64,000 nucleotides of DNA from Bacillus pinisoli (GTDB taxonomy: Bacteria > Bacillota > Bacilli > Bacillales > SA4). The stretch spans positions 166,086 to 230,085 of the forward strand of contig NZ_JAJQKI010000007.1 in the NCBI RefSeq assembly GCF_023036475.1, in the 5' to 3' direction. This document shows, piece after piece, positions 26,333 through 35,672 of this stretch. The notes under the pieces were generated by a model that did not search any database, had not been told where the DNA came from, and saw nothing but the letters and a program-made list of their open reading frames with translations. Position numbers and translations under genes: made by a program. Position 1 is the first letter of the stretch. Every line of letters starts with the position of its first letter.

Positions 26333-29300
26333 TCAATGTAACAGTAACTCCCTAATATCCTCTTCTGTTAACGCTAGAGGAGTGACATCACTTGGTTGAA
26401 TAACTTCATCTATTAGACTTCTTTTCTTTTCTTGCAATTGATTAATTTTTTCCTCTATTGTTCCTTTGGAAATCAGTTTTATTACGTGTACATCTTTCAT
26501 TTGTCCTATTCGATAAGCACGATCTGCTGCTTGTTCCTCTACTGCCGGATTCCACCAGATATCATACATGATGACAGTATCAGCACCAGTAAGATTTAGA
26601 CCAGTCCCTCCAGCTTTTAAGGAAATAAGAAAGAAATCCCGATTCCCGTCATTAAATTGGTTACAAAATTCAATTCTCTCCTGTGCAGGAGTTTGTCCAT
26701 CAAGATAAAAGAATGATAATCCTTGTTTAGATATTTCACTACCAATTAGGTGAAGCATACTTGTAAATTGAGAAAAGATTAACACTCTTCGACCAGAACG
26801 TTTTGCGTCATTAATTAATCGCATTAATTGTTCAAACTTTGCAGAACTACCTTTATATCCATTAACAAATAATCCTGGATGGCAACAAATTTGTCGTAAT
26901 CGAGTAATGCCAGCGAGAATCTTTATACGATTTTTACGTATGGTCTCTTTATCCAAATGTTTTAATGTATCATGGCGTAGTTTTGCTAGATAAGCTGCAT
27001 ATAACTTTTTCTGTTCTGGCAATAAGTCTACGATTTCCAATAACTCTCTTTTATCTGGAAGCTCCGTGACTACATCCTGTTTTAATCTTCTAAGCATAAA
27101 TGGACGAACTCGTCTTGAAATCTTAGTATTTGTTAATTGACTGAAGTCTTTAAGTCCTCTAAACAAAGAAGGAAAAACCACGTGGAAAATTGACCAAAGC
27201 TCCTCTAAAGAGTTTTCAACAGGTGTTCCTGTTAAAGCAAATTTATGGTTTGCCTGTATCTTTTTTACTGCTCTTGCTGTTTGTGTCAGCGGATTTTTAA
27301 AGTACTGAGCCTCATCAAAGATGACACAATGAAACATTTGTTTCTCAAACCAATCGATATCCCTTCTTAGTAATGGATAAGAAGTAATAACCACATCATT
27401 GTTTAGAACATCTGTTTGTAAGGATTTTCTTTCTTTTTTATCACCATCAAGTACGAGAACTTCCAACTCAGGGGCAAACTTCATACATTCATGAACCCAG
27501 TTATACATAACAGAAGATGGGCAAACAATTAATACAGGCTGTTTCTGTAACCGAATTTCAGAGAGCTCGGATAAAATATATGTTATTGTTTGTAGCGTTT
27601 TTCCAAGGCCCATATCATCTGCAAGTATGCCACCAAATCCATAGCTAGCCAGTAACTTCATCCACTTATATCCCGCTTTTTGATAATCTCTTAATACTTG
27701 TTCTACTCTAGTAGGGACTATAAATTCTATATCCTTTGGATTGCGAATTTGATTTAAGAACTGTTTAAATGACTCTTCTAGCATGAAGATGGGGTTTATT
27801 TCTAGTGAATCTAAATACTCCATTGCTTCTACAATTGGAATGCTTAAGGTATTTTCAAGTTCGTTTGCTCTTATAGGATATCCTTTTAAGAATTGCTGAA
27901 CTTCTTGAAATTCTTTTGTTTCAAGTGATAATAACGAGCCATCCTTCATTCGGTAATATTTTCTTTTTTCTTCAAGTGCCGTTAGTACTTGTTTAATTTC
28001 TAAGTCTGCAATACCATTTAGCTCAAATTTAAACTCAAGCCAATTTACCCTCTCTTTTCTCAATTTCACTCTAATTTGAGGTTTTACTTTATCTCGAACA
28101 ACTCGGTTGCGTACTGCAGTCGTTGCATATACTTGAACGAGTTTTTGCAATTTTGGTAATATATAATACAAAAATTCATATTCAAGTTCTTCATTATGCA
28201 AATAGTATCCGCCTTCAGTTCTGTTAAACATCCCCTCATCCATTAGGTTAAGAATTTCTGACTCTCCTTCAACATCTCTTAGTATTAATGATTCTACTTT
28301 ATTGTTCTTATCGTCTAACGGATTAATTGATATATTTTCATAGTGAAATTCTAAACCCGCAAGTAGGCGGTCCTTTACTCTGTCTAAAAACAACTTTGCA
28401 ACTAAGGGAGTTTTTACCATCTTTGTAGAAAGACTTGACGCTAGATCTACACTTCCTAGTTTTCTTAATCCAGGTACTACTTTTTCTATAAAAAACCCTA
28501 TTTGGTTACGTGGTATAGGGATCTCTTTTGTTTCCGATTGATGAAACAATCTATTTAATTCACTAAGCCTCTTAAAATCTTCCTCTTCAAGTGTAACTAG
28601 TTTCCTATTAAAATAAACTAAACGATAGGTTTCTATAACTATAATTTGGTTAAATTGTTCTAACTTTAATTGATAACCTTTAGTATCCGTCTCATATAAC
28701 TTAAAATGCAAGGGAAGGATATCCTTTGACAAAACAAATTTACTGATTTCATTATTATATTGAAGTTGTATATTGGATGCTTCTACTAATAAGGGAAAAA
28801 TAGTAATCCAATTACTCGAACTAATAAAAATTATGTTTCTAGTTTCTTGAGCATCGCTATCCATTACTACATAATAAAGCTGCTTAATTATTTCATCATG
28901 TTCTTTTTGAAAGTATTGTTTACTTGGTTGATAAGAATAGGTCGGCGATAACTTCATAGTTAACCCTTTGTTTACATGTTCTAGAAAATAAGGGATGTCC
29001 TGAACCTCTATCCCATCCAAACTTATCTTAAGTCCAAACAAATATTGTTCGTTATTGCCCTTTACAAGCTGACATATGATTGATAAATTGATTTTCTCTC
29101 TGTTTTCAAAGTGGATTTGCTTACCACTAGTTTGTAATGACTTTTCTTGAAAAATAGTTAGAAGCTCTTTTGTTATGTCGCTCTCAGCAGAATTAGCTTG
29201 TTCTGATTTCGTTTTACCATTTAGCTGGTATTCGTACAAATATAGTAGCACAGCAGCAATGTGCTGACAGTCTTTCTGAAAGGAAAGAAGCTTCGGACAA

Positions 29301-29503
29301 GTACAATCAGTTAGGATTGCACCATTATTTTCTTGTACTACTTTTACATAAAAATCCTCATGCCCCTTTATGATTGCTTCGCATGAATGATCGTCCATCT
29401 TTTCTATCATTACTTTATTAGTACGAAAAAAAGTTTCTCCCTTTTTGAAGGAGACAGTACCACACATATCTTTTATTTGTTTATAACTAAGTTTACTATT
29501 CAT
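26333..29503 (-). CDS. ywqA: SNF2-family helicase with SWIM zinc finger (YwqA-like)
   Basis: A 1056-residue Swi2/Snf2 DNA translocase. An N-terminal SWIM zinc motif (CTCP...CQH, residues about 64-87) precedes a long regulatory region. The ATPase core has Walker A DDMGLGKTLQ near residue 630, DEAQ near 730, LTGTPVENS, and the helicase C-domain with LKAGGTGLNLTGAD and the arginine finger block AADRAYRIGQ. Bacillus YwqA is the nearest known relative. A role in recombination, repair or chromosome-bound protein remodelling is inferred from the family. GAAGGAGGG precedes the ATG. It is a single gene. Confidence 0.87.
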   Translation of the reverse strand: MNSKLSYKQIKDMCGTVSFKKGETFFRTNKVMIEKMDDHSCEAIIKGHEDFYVKVVQENNGAILTDCTCPKLLSFQKDCQHIAAVLLYLYEYQLNGKTKSEQANSAESDITKELLTIFQEKSLQTSGKQIHFENREKINLSIICQLVKGNNEQYLFGLKISLDGIEVQDIPYFLEHVNKGLTMKLSPTYSYQPSKQYFQKEHDEIIKQLYYVVMDSDAQETRNIIFISSSNWITIFPLLVEASNIQLQYNNEISKFVLSKDILPLHFKLYETDTKGYQLKLEQFNQIIVIETYRLVYFNRKLVTLEEEDFKRLSELNRLFHQSETKEIPIPRNQIGFFIEKVVPGLRKLGSVDLASSLSTKMVKTPLVAKLFLDRVKDRLLAGLEFHYENISINPLDDKNNKVESLILRDVEGESEILNLMDEGMFNRTEGGYYLHNEELEYEFLYYILPKLQKLVQVYATTAVRNRVVRDKVKPQIRVKLRKERVNWLEFKFELNGIADLEIKQVLTALEEKRKYYRMKDGSLLSLETKEFQEVQQFLKGYPIRANELENTLSIPIVEAMEYLDSLEINPIFMLEESFKQFLNQIRNPKDIEFIVPTRVEQVLRDYQKAGYKWMKLLASYGFGGILADDMGLGKTLQTITYILSELSEIRLQKQPVLIVCPSSVMYNWVHECMKFAPELEVLVLDGDKKERKSLQTDVLNNDVVITSYPLLRRDIDWFEKQMFHCVIFDEAQYFKNPLTQTARAVKKIQANHKFALTGTPVENSLEELWSIFHVVFPSLFRGLKDFSQLTNTKISRRVRPFMLRRLKQDVVTELPDKRELLEIVDLLPEQKKLYAAYLAKLRHDTLKHLDKETIRKNRIKILAGITRLRQICCHPGLFVNGYKGSSAKFEQLMRLINDAKRSGRRVLIFSQFTSMLHLIGSEISKQGLSFFYLDGQTPAQERIEFCNQFNDGNRDFFLISLKAGGTGLNLTGADTVIMYDIWWNPAVEEQAADRAYRIGQMKDVHVIKLISKGTIEEKINQLQEKKRSLIDEVIQPSDVTPLALTEEDIRELLLH

Positions 29504-29555
29504 CTGGCACCCTCCTTCAATTCATTCATCCATTTTAACATAACACGTCCATAAA

Positions 29556-29620
29556 GGCTCTTTAGTATTAGAAGCGAGGTTTATTAGAAAAATTAGTTTA
29601 AAAAGATTTAGAAAAGAGAC
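29556..29620. repeat. Short degenerate copy I of the dispersed repeat
   Basis: GGCTCTTTAGTATTAGAAGC at the left and GATTTAGAAAAGAGAC at the right are inverted copies of the GGCTCTTTTCTAAA end. No subterminal hairpin remains. It lies between the SNF2 gene start and the aldolase terminator. Confidence 0.45.
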
Positions 29621-29626
29621 AAAAAA

Positions 29627-29650
29627 AGATGAAATCAATGATTTCATCTT
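29627..29650 (-). terminator. Terminator of the DRE-TIM aldolase gene
   Basis: AAGATGAAAT-CAATG-ATTTCATCTT, with seven T residues on the minus-strand side. Confidence 0.8.
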
Positions 29651-29668
29651 CTACCAAATTATCAATTT

Positions 29669-30631
29669 TTATTTTTTCGCTGGTGCTAAAGATGCTTCTG
29701 GTGAAGTTACTTTATCATAGAATTTAACAAACTGATCACGATCCTCGCTATCACGATATGCCATTGCTACACGAGGGTGTTCATTTAAGGCACCAGAAAT
29801 CATATATGGGATAATATACCCCCATTCCCACGTTTGACGCATTTCCAGCATGTGATCCTCGATTACACGTAATATTGGTTTTAATTCATAACTGGGCTTT
29901 TGAATATGGTTTACCAACAGTTCAGTATGACAATTCCCTGCAGCGCGCCCCATACCATAGACAGAAGCATCTAAGAAAACTACTCCATTTCGTAATGCAG
30001 TTAGCGTATTCGCAAATGCAAGTTGCATATTATTATGAGTATGAATGCCAAGCATTTTATTTGGGACCATCGCTTTAAATTTTTTCACTTGATGTTCAAT
30101 ATCAGCGGGATCTAAGCTACCAAACGAGTCTACGATGTAAACAACATCGACTGAACTTTCTTTAACAAGCTCGAATGCCTCAATTAACTGACTTTCTGGT
30201 ACGCTTGATAAAGCCATAATATTTAAAGATGTTTCATAACCTAAATTGTGGAACATTTCGACCAGTTCTATTCCTTTATCTACTTCACGAATATAACAAG
30301 CCACACGAATCATGTCTAATGGGCTTTCAGAGCGAGGAAGAATATCTTCTGGGTCTACACGACCAATATCAACTAAAGCTGACAATTTGGTTGCTTTTTT
30401 TACAGGAATAATTTCCTTTAGGAAGTTATCATCAAGAAATCTCCATGGATTTGGCTCTGTCGCATTCAAAAGCTTAGGAGAATTTTTATAGCCAATTTCC
30501 ATATATTCAACACCCGCTTCACTTAAGCCTTCATACAGGTCTTGAACAAATTTTACACTGAAATCCCAGTTGTTAACTAAGCCTCCGTCACGAATGGTAC
30601 AATCAATAATATTACTACGCTGTTGTTCCAT
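29669..30631 (-). CDS. DRE-TIM metallolyase (HMG-CoA lyase/oxovalerate aldolase type)
   Basis: A 320-residue TIM-barrel enzyme. IIDCTIRDGGLVNNWDF near the N-terminus is the catalytic Arg-Asp metal motif. GIHTHNNMQLAFAN near residue 200 supplies the HxH metal ligands, and ASVYGMGRAAGN follows. This is the fold of 4-hydroxy-2-oxovalerate aldolase, HMG-CoA lyase and isopropylmalate synthase. The protein lacks the C-terminal regulatory domain of LeuA. No catabolic partner gene is next to it, so the substrate is open. The frame extends upstream to GTG 30679, but AGGAGGAAGTG is spaced for the ATG at 30631. Confidence 0.8.
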   Translation of the reverse strand: MEQQRSNIIDCTIRDGGLVNNWDFSVKFVQDLYEGLSEAGVEYMEIGYKNSPKLLNATEPNPWRFLDDNFLKEIIPVKKATKLSALVDIGRVDPEDILPRSESPLDMIRVACYIREVDKGIELVEMFHNLGYETSLNIMALSSVPESQLIEAFELVKESSVDVVYIVDSFGSLDPADIEHQVKKFKAMVPNKMLGIHTHNNMQLAFANTLTALRNGVVFLDASVYGMGRAAGNCHTELLVNHIQKPSYELKPILRVIEDHMLEMRQTWEWGYIIPYMISGALNEHPRVAMAYRDSEDRDQFVKFYDKVTSPEASLAPAKK

Positions 30632-30790
30632 GGTTTCACTTCCTCCTGAATTAAAATACATTAGTTTTGATACTTTCACACTTTTATGCTTTTATGCTTT
30701 TATGTACTAAAATGTCTTATATAGTTTATATCATGTTTAGTAAAAATGTGTCAATTCGTTTTCTAAAAATTACACGAACTTTTATTAAAA

Positions 30791-30970
30791 GTCTGTTTTC
30801 GTATAGATTGTAGCTTTCGTAAAAATCCCAAAAGCCGGATTTTTTAATGTTAAGACAAAGTCTCTGCTTTAAATTTAGAGAGTTGTTCTTTTCTAAAGTT
30901 TAATCATATTAAATTTGGGGAAATTGCTGTTATATAAGATTGAAAAGCAACAAAGTTTTAGAAAAGAGCC
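30791..30970 (+). repeat. MITE-like dispersed repeat, copy D (180 bp, complete)
   Basis: Starts GTCTGTTTTCGTATAGATTG, continues with the hairpin CGTAAAAATCC...CCGGATTTTT, and ends AAAGCAACAAAGTTTTAGAA followed by AAGAGCC. It has the same orientation as copy A. It is the largest feature in the 490-bp gap between the aldolase and glutathione peroxidase genes, where no gene is seen. Confidence 0.8.
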
Positions 30971-31056
30971 TATTAAAATGAATTTATTTATTATAACTGA
31001 AACAGTTCATTTTTTTCTATTAATAAACTAATACAAATATCAATGATGGTTCTAAA

Positions 31057-31086
31057 TTGTCATTCACCATGCATCTAACCTATAAT
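31057..31086 (+). promoter_or_regulatory. Candidate sigma-A promoter of the glutathione peroxidase gene
   Basis: TTGTCA at 31057-31062, 18 bp, TATAAT at 31081-31086, ending 35 bp before the ATG. Confidence 0.55.
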
Positions 31087-31121
31087 TAGATAATCAGATC
31101 ATAAAGCATAGGAGGAATAAA

Positions 31122-31598
31122 ATGAAGACTGTCTATGATTTTGTGGTAAAAACTAACAAGAATACTCCCTTATCACTAAAGGACTACGAAGGGAAAATCC
31201 TTTTAATTGTTAATACGGCAAGTAAGTGTGGATTAACTCCCCAATTCAAGGATCTTCAAGCATTATATGATGTATACAAAGAACAAGGCTTTGAAATTTT
31301 AGGATTCCCATGCGATCAATTTAATAACCAAGAATACGATAATATTAACGAGACAACTCAGTTCTGCCAAATTAATTATGGCGTCACCTTCCCTATCTTA
31401 GCCAAGATTGATGTGAACGGAAAAAACGAAGATCCTCTTTATACTTTTCTTAAAGACCAAAAGCAGGGTCTATTTTCTAAAAAAATCAAGTGGAACTTTA
31501 CAAAGTTTTTAATTAATCGAAAGGGAGAAGTAGTAAAAAGATACTCCCCTTCTTATGCACCTAGTAAGATCGAGAAGGATCTTCTTCAACTCATTTGA
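31122..31598 (+). CDS. bsaA: Glutathione peroxidase family (thiol peroxidase, BsaA-like)
   Basis: A 158-residue peroxidase of the Gpx fold. The peroxidatic Cys36 is in NTASKCGLTPQF, the Gln of PCDQFNNQE and the Trp/Asn of KWNFTKFLI complete the catalytic tetrad. Bacillus lacks glutathione, so reduction is probably by thioredoxin (family knowledge). The active residue is Cys, encoded TGT, not selenocysteine. GGAGGAAT precedes the ATG. It is a single gene, and a fragment of the dispersed repeat follows it. Confidence 0.9.
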   Translation: MKTVYDFVVKTNKNTPLSLKDYEGKILLIVNTASKCGLTPQFKDLQALYDVYKEQGFEILGFPCDQFNNQEYDNINETTQFCQINYGVTFPILAKIDVNGKNEDPLYTFLKDQKQGLFSKKIKWNFTKFLINRKGEVVKRYSPSYAPSKIEKDLLQLI

Positions 31599-31620
31599 AC
31601 ATGGTATACCTCTTAATGGC

Positions 31621-31664
31621 CGTTTTTTGTAAAAATACAAAAACTGGCTTTTTTACCTACTAGT
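31621..31664 (+). repeat. Fragment K of the dispersed repeat (hairpin part)
   Basis: TTGTAAAAATACAAAAACTGGCTTTTTTACC resembles the conserved subterminal hairpin block of the family (in intact copies GTAAAAATCC...GGATTTTTAC). It could also act as a weak terminator for the peroxidase gene. Confidence 0.45.
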
Positions 31665-31740
31665 TCCAAATCATCTGCAAAATTATGTTAAAATTTATTA
31701 AAAGTATATAATAGATTACTAATGTTAAGGAGTCCAGAAT

Positions 31741-33555
31741 ATGGAAAAAGAAAAAGAAAAAAGATTAAATCGCTCTGAGGTGCCCGAAGAATTAACGTGG
31801 AATCTTTCAGATCTTCTTAATTCTAGCCAGGAATGGGAAGAAGCTTTAGAGATGATTGAAAAAGAAGCGACAAAAATAGAAAAATATAAAGGTTTATTAC
31901 ATACTGGTGCTAAAACGTTATTAGATTGTCTACTAGAGCAAGAGGAACTTGCTATTAGTATGGTTAAAGTTTCTACTTATGCCTATCTTAAAAAAGCGGC
32001 AGACAGTACAAATTCTGAGAACCAATCCAATTCTTCTAAGGTTTCTTCGCTATCATCAACAGTTGATGCAAAGCTTTCATTTATTGAATCAGAGATTTTA
32101 GAATTTCCAGAAGGTTTAATCGAAACATACTTACACGAAGAAGAAGAGTTAGAGCCATTTAGAATACATTTAGAACTGTTATCAAAAAAGAAAGCACATC
32201 GTTTTAACCCTGAAACAGAACAAGTTCTAGCAGCACTCGGTGATGTACTTCAAGCACCTTATCAAATATTTGGAATGAGTAAATTGACAGATATGCAATT
32301 CTCTCCGATTGAAGATGAAGAAGGTAATGAACTTCCTGTGTCCTTCTCGTTATTTGAAACAAGGTACGAGTTTTCATCGGAAACTTCCTTAAGAAGAAAA
32401 GCCTATGATTCTTTTGTCTCTACACTAAAACAATATAAAAATACCTTCGCAGCCACCTATGCAACAGAGGTAAAAAAACAAATTACCCTATCAAAGCTAA
32501 GAAACTATAGTTCCGTTACTGAGATGTTGTTGCATCCTCAACAGGTTACTGAAGAAATGTACCATAATCAGTTAGATACGATTTTAAAAGAATTATCGCC
32601 TCATATGCGCCGTTATGCTGCATTAAAGAAGCAAGTTTTAGGCGTAGATGAAATGATGTTCTGTGATTTAAAAGCTCCTATGGATGCAAGTTTCAATCCC
32701 AAAGTAACATACGAAGAAGCTAGTAAAATGATTCTTGACTCCCTACAAATAATGGGGGATGAATATATTGAGATCATGAAAAAAGGACTAGAGGATCGTT
32801 GGGTTGACTTATCCGATAACGTCGGTAAATCGACAGGTGCATTTTGTTCGAGTCCATATGGATCACATCCATATATTCTAATTACATGGCAAAACACAAT
32901 GCGAAACGTCTTTACACTAGCACATGAACTTGGACATGCAGGACATTTTTATTTAGCTAATAAAAATCAAAGAATCTTTAACACACGTCCTTCCACCTAT
33001 TTCGTTGAAGCACCTTCAACGATGAATGAAATGTTGTTAGCACAACACCTATTCAAAAATACCAGTGATCATCAAATGAGACGTTGGCTTGTACTACAGC
33101 TTTTAGGCACCTATTATCATAATTTTGTAACACATGTGTTAGAAGGTGAATTCCAAAGGAGAGTATACCACACAGCGGAAGCTGGTAAGGCATTAACAGC
33201 AGATACTTTAACCGAAATAAAAGGGAATGTACTGAAAGAATTCTGGGGAGATACTGTAAAGATTGATGAGGGAGCAGAACTTACTTGGATGCGACAACCT
33301 CATTATTATATGGGTCTTTATCCATATACCTATTCTGCTGGCTTAACTGCTTCAACAGCCGTCTCTAAGATGATACAAAAAGAAGGTCAACCCGTTGTAG
33401 ATAAATGGTTAGAAGTACTTCGAGCAGGTGGAACAATGACTCCACTAGAACTTATGCAGCATGCCGGTGTTGATATGTCGAAACCAGATGCCATACAAAC
33501 TGCCGTTTCATATGTCGGTGAATTAATCGATGATTTAGAAGAATCATATTCATAA
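31741..33555 (+). CDS. pepF: Oligoendopeptidase F
   Basis: A 604-residue M3B zinc peptidase of full family length. The zinc motif HELGHAGHF is near residue 395, the third-ligand Glu is in TMNEMLLAQ about 28 residues later, and the C-terminal HYYMGLYPYTYSAG block lines the active site. It cleaves oligopeptides of roughly 7-17 residues in the cytoplasm. AAGGAG precedes the ATG. It is a single gene bounded by a perfect terminator. It is the third HEXXH oligopeptidase in the window. Confidence 0.92.
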   Translation: MEKEKEKRLNRSEVPEELTWNLSDLLNSSQEWEEALEMIEKEATKIEKYKGLLHTGAKTLLDCLLEQEELAISMVKVSTYAYLKKAADSTNSENQSNSSKVSSLSSTVDAKLSFIESEILEFPEGLIETYLHEEEELEPFRIHLELLSKKKAHRFNPETEQVLAALGDVLQAPYQIFGMSKLTDMQFSPIEDEEGNELPVSFSLFETRYEFSSETSLRRKAYDSFVSTLKQYKNTFAATYATEVKKQITLSKLRNYSSVTEMLLHPQQVTEEMYHNQLDTILKELSPHMRRYAALKKQVLGVDEMMFCDLKAPMDASFNPKVTYEEASKMILDSLQIMGDEYIEIMKKGLEDRWVDLSDNVGKSTGAFCSSPYGSHPYILITWQNTMRNVFTLAHELGHAGHFYLANKNQRIFNTRPSTYFVEAPSTMNEMLLAQHLFKNTSDHQMRRWLVLQLLGTYYHNFVTHVLEGEFQRRVYHTAEAGKALTADTLTEIKGNVLKEFWGDTVKIDEGAELTWMRQPHYYMGLYPYTYSAGLTASTAVSKMIQKEGQPVVDKWLEVLRAGGTMTPLELMQHAGVDMSKPDAIQTAVSYVGELIDDLEESYS

Positions 33556-33557
33556 TG

Positions 33558-33593
33558 AAAACACCAAACTCTTTTATTGAGTTTGGTGTTTTT
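33558..33593 (+). terminator. Terminator of pepF
   Basis: AAAACACCAAACTC-TTTTATT-GAGTTTGGTGTTTTT. Confidence 0.85.
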
Positions 33594-33597
33594 GTTA

Positions 33598-33735
33598 GGC
33601 TCTTTTCTACAACTTTGTTGTTTTTCAATCTTATAATTCAGCAATTTCGCTATATTTAATACGATTAAACTACTAACAAATAAAAATCAAGCTTTTGGAA
33701 TTTTTACGAAAGCAACAATCCATACGAAAACAGCC
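33598..33735 (-). repeat. MITE-like dispersed repeat, copy E (138 bp, complete)
   Basis: Begins GGCTCTTTTCTACAACTTTG on the plus strand and ends CAACAATCCATACGAAAACAGCC split as CAACAATCCAT then ACGAAAACAGCC. The hairpin AAAAATC...GGAATTTTTAC is near the right end. Inverted relative to copies A and D. It starts five bases after the pepF terminator. Confidence 0.8.
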
Positions 33736-33770
33736 TTTTGTTAACATAGCCTATTTTTATGTAAACGTGA

Positions 33771-34916
33771 TTAAATAAAAGATGGTAAACGTATAGAAAC
33801 TGTTGTGCCATTAGTACCACTTTCCACACTAAGAGTTCCCCCGTGTGAACGAATAATATTTTTGGAGACTGATAATCCAAGTCCTGTTCCATAGTCTTTA
33901 GTCGTAAAAAATGGAGTTCCCACTTTTTTTATAATTGATGTGGGAATACCCTTACCATTATCTATCACATCAATTACGACAAAATTAAAAGGATCTTTTG
34001 ATACATTGATTTTAATCTTAGCATCATAAGCAACGGACTCTAAAGCATTTTTTAAGAGATTTGTAATTACCCTTATTATCTGTTTCCCCTCAACAAGTAC
34101 ATTTGGAAGATTTTCTTCTATCTCATATTCCAAGAGTATTTCTTGCTCAAATATTTGTTCCTTCATACTATCAACTGCAGCAGAAATTAACTCTATTATT
34201 GGTGTTGGAGTCTTTACTGGTGAAGTAGGTTGGATGGATAATACAAATTCACTTATTATTTTCTCCACTTGAGTAACTTCCGCCATGACAATTTCTTTAA
34301 AATCAGAATGATGGTTTGAGTCTTCGAATACATGTTGAATCAAACCTTTTATCGTCTGCATAGGATTACCTATCTCGTGTGCTAGACCTGCAGCAACTCT
34401 CCCTATATGATTAAACTTTTCAAGTTGACGTGCTTCTTCTTCTTTTGAGAATTGGACCATATTTTTATTTTCATTTAGAAAATTAGATAAGATTCTTGAT
34501 AAACTTTTTAATACTTCTACTTCTTCGTCATTAAAAGAGTATGGTTTTGGGTCAACTGCACATAATGTTCCGAATAATGTACCATCTTCTAAAATAATAG
34601 GTAATCCTAAATAAGATCCTATTTTAGCTTCATAGATAACAGACATTCCTTTCGTTCTTTCATCCCTCAATGTATTTTGAATAATTAGTGGTTCCCGACC
34701 ACCAGTATTTATTCTACTTCAAACTACATCATCAAAAGGAAGTACATCCCCTTCTTCCAGTAAACTTCCCTTGTCATTTAACGTTTTTAACACTGAAAAA
34801 TGCCCCTCGGTTATACGGCTAATAAAGAAGGACCTAGTCCCTATCACATGATTCGCGATTCGGAGTACATCATTCGCAATGTCATCAAATTGATTGTAGG
34901 TTTTATTTATAGTCAT
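33771..34916 (-). pseudogene. GAF-domain sensor histidine kinase interrupted by one in-frame UGA
   Basis: One continuous frame of 382 codons encodes an N-terminal GAF domain and a kinase core: HisKA with the phospho-acceptor HEIGNP and HATPase with NLLKNALES (N box), DNGKGIP (G1) and GTGLGLSVSKN (G2). The frame is broken only by a TGA at 34719-34721, after LPFDDVV and before SRINTGGREP. In related GAF domains the residue at this point is typically Cys, so TGT/TGC to TGA is the simplest change. The start at 34916 is preceded by GAGGGAGG. The downstream half has only a TTG (34670) without a clear ribosome site. It is either a recent nonsense pseudogene or a recoded gene (see findings). Signal and partner regulator are unknown. 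Confidence 0.75.
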
Positions 34917-35021
34917 TAGGTCAAATCCCTCCCTCATACTTTTAGTATAACAGAAGAATAAGTTAGACCTCGTCATATTTTTGTTAAGATAATATTACAC
35001 ATTTCTGATAAGTTACACGAT

Positions 35022-35053
35022 AAAAAGCTTTGGGGCTAATAATCCCCAAAGCT
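35022..35053 (-). terminator. Terminator of the CoxG-like gene
   Basis: AGCTTTGGGG...CCCCAAAGCT, with TTTTTA on the minus-strand side. Confidence 0.8.
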
Positions 35054-35063
35054 AGTATATCTA

Positions 35064-35516
35064 TTAAACGGTATATGCCTTTTTTAATTCTTTTCCAAAC
35101 TTCTTAAAAAAATCTTGGATTAGTAACTTTCCAACACCTCTTAAAATCTTATCACTAACTTTAGACGCTTTTCCACTTACGGTTGCTTCAAAAGAATAGC
35201 TTAGATTCGTTTTATCTATAGACTCACTGTCTAGATTAATCAAGCTTATTGCTTCCACTCCACCAGAGTCACCCTCAGCTTTTATCGTTAATCTATACGT
35301 TTTTAGTTTCTCTACTTCTTCAGTTACGATAGTTGAATTATATTTTCCGCTAACGGGGGGTACGCCAATTTTTAATTCAGCTAAGTAAGTATTTTCACCT
35401 ACCAATGACAATTTCTTGCAACCCATCATGCACTTTTCAAGTATTTCAGGGTCAAACAGCCCCTCCCAAGCTTGATTTACACTCGCATCTAATACTATAT
35501 TACCGTTACCATTCAA
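35064..35516 (-). CDS. CoxG/SRPBCC-family protein
   Basis: A protein of about 150 residues of the CO dehydrogenase subunit G (CoxG) branch of the START/SRPBCC fold. It begins with GNIVLDASVNQAWEGLFDPE and contains LIGVPPVSGKY-like IGVPPVSGKYNS and SFEATVSGKASKVSD, the usual conserved blocks. In carboxydotrophs CoxG tethers the dehydrogenase to the membrane; stand-alone Bacillus copies probably bind a lipid or quinone-like ligand (inference). The frame opens at GTG 35525, but GAGGTGG overlaps that codon and spaces well to the TTG at 35516. No coxL/M/S genes are nearby. Confidence 0.75.
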   Translation of the reverse strand: MNGNGNIVLDASVNQAWEGLFDPEILEKCMMGCKKLSLVGENTYLAELKIGVPPVSGKYNSTIVTEEVEKLKTYRLTIKAEGDSGGVEAISLINLDSESIDKTNLSYSFEATVSGKASKVSDKILRGVGKLLIQDFFKKFGKELKKAYTV

Positions 35517-35584
35517 TTTGTCCACCTCGTTATTCTTGATGTTTAGTAAAGGCTCTTTCTTTTTATTTCTAGCCTTAGTAAAAT

Positions 35585-35622
35585 AAATAAATCACATAAT
35601 CTAAAATTATGTGATTTATTTA
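35585..35622 (-). terminator. Terminator of the RNase J gene
   Basis: AAATAAATCACATAAT-CTAAA-ATTATGTGATTTATTT, a perfect 16-bp stem about 50 bp past the stop at 35673. Confidence 0.75.
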
Positions 35623-35672
35623 TATATATTGTCATCAAGTGGACATTATTCAAGATATTTAATACACTGAAA

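Noticed and set aside
31057..31110. PerR-box-like sequence at the glutathione peroxidase promoter (CTATAATTAGATAAT)
   Set aside because: Only the left half matches the TTATAATNATTATAA consensus; the right half has too many mismatches.
31122..31598. Glutathione peroxidase as a selenoprotein
   Set aside because: The active-site codon is an ordinary Cys codon (TGT) in NTASKCG; there is no in-frame UGA.
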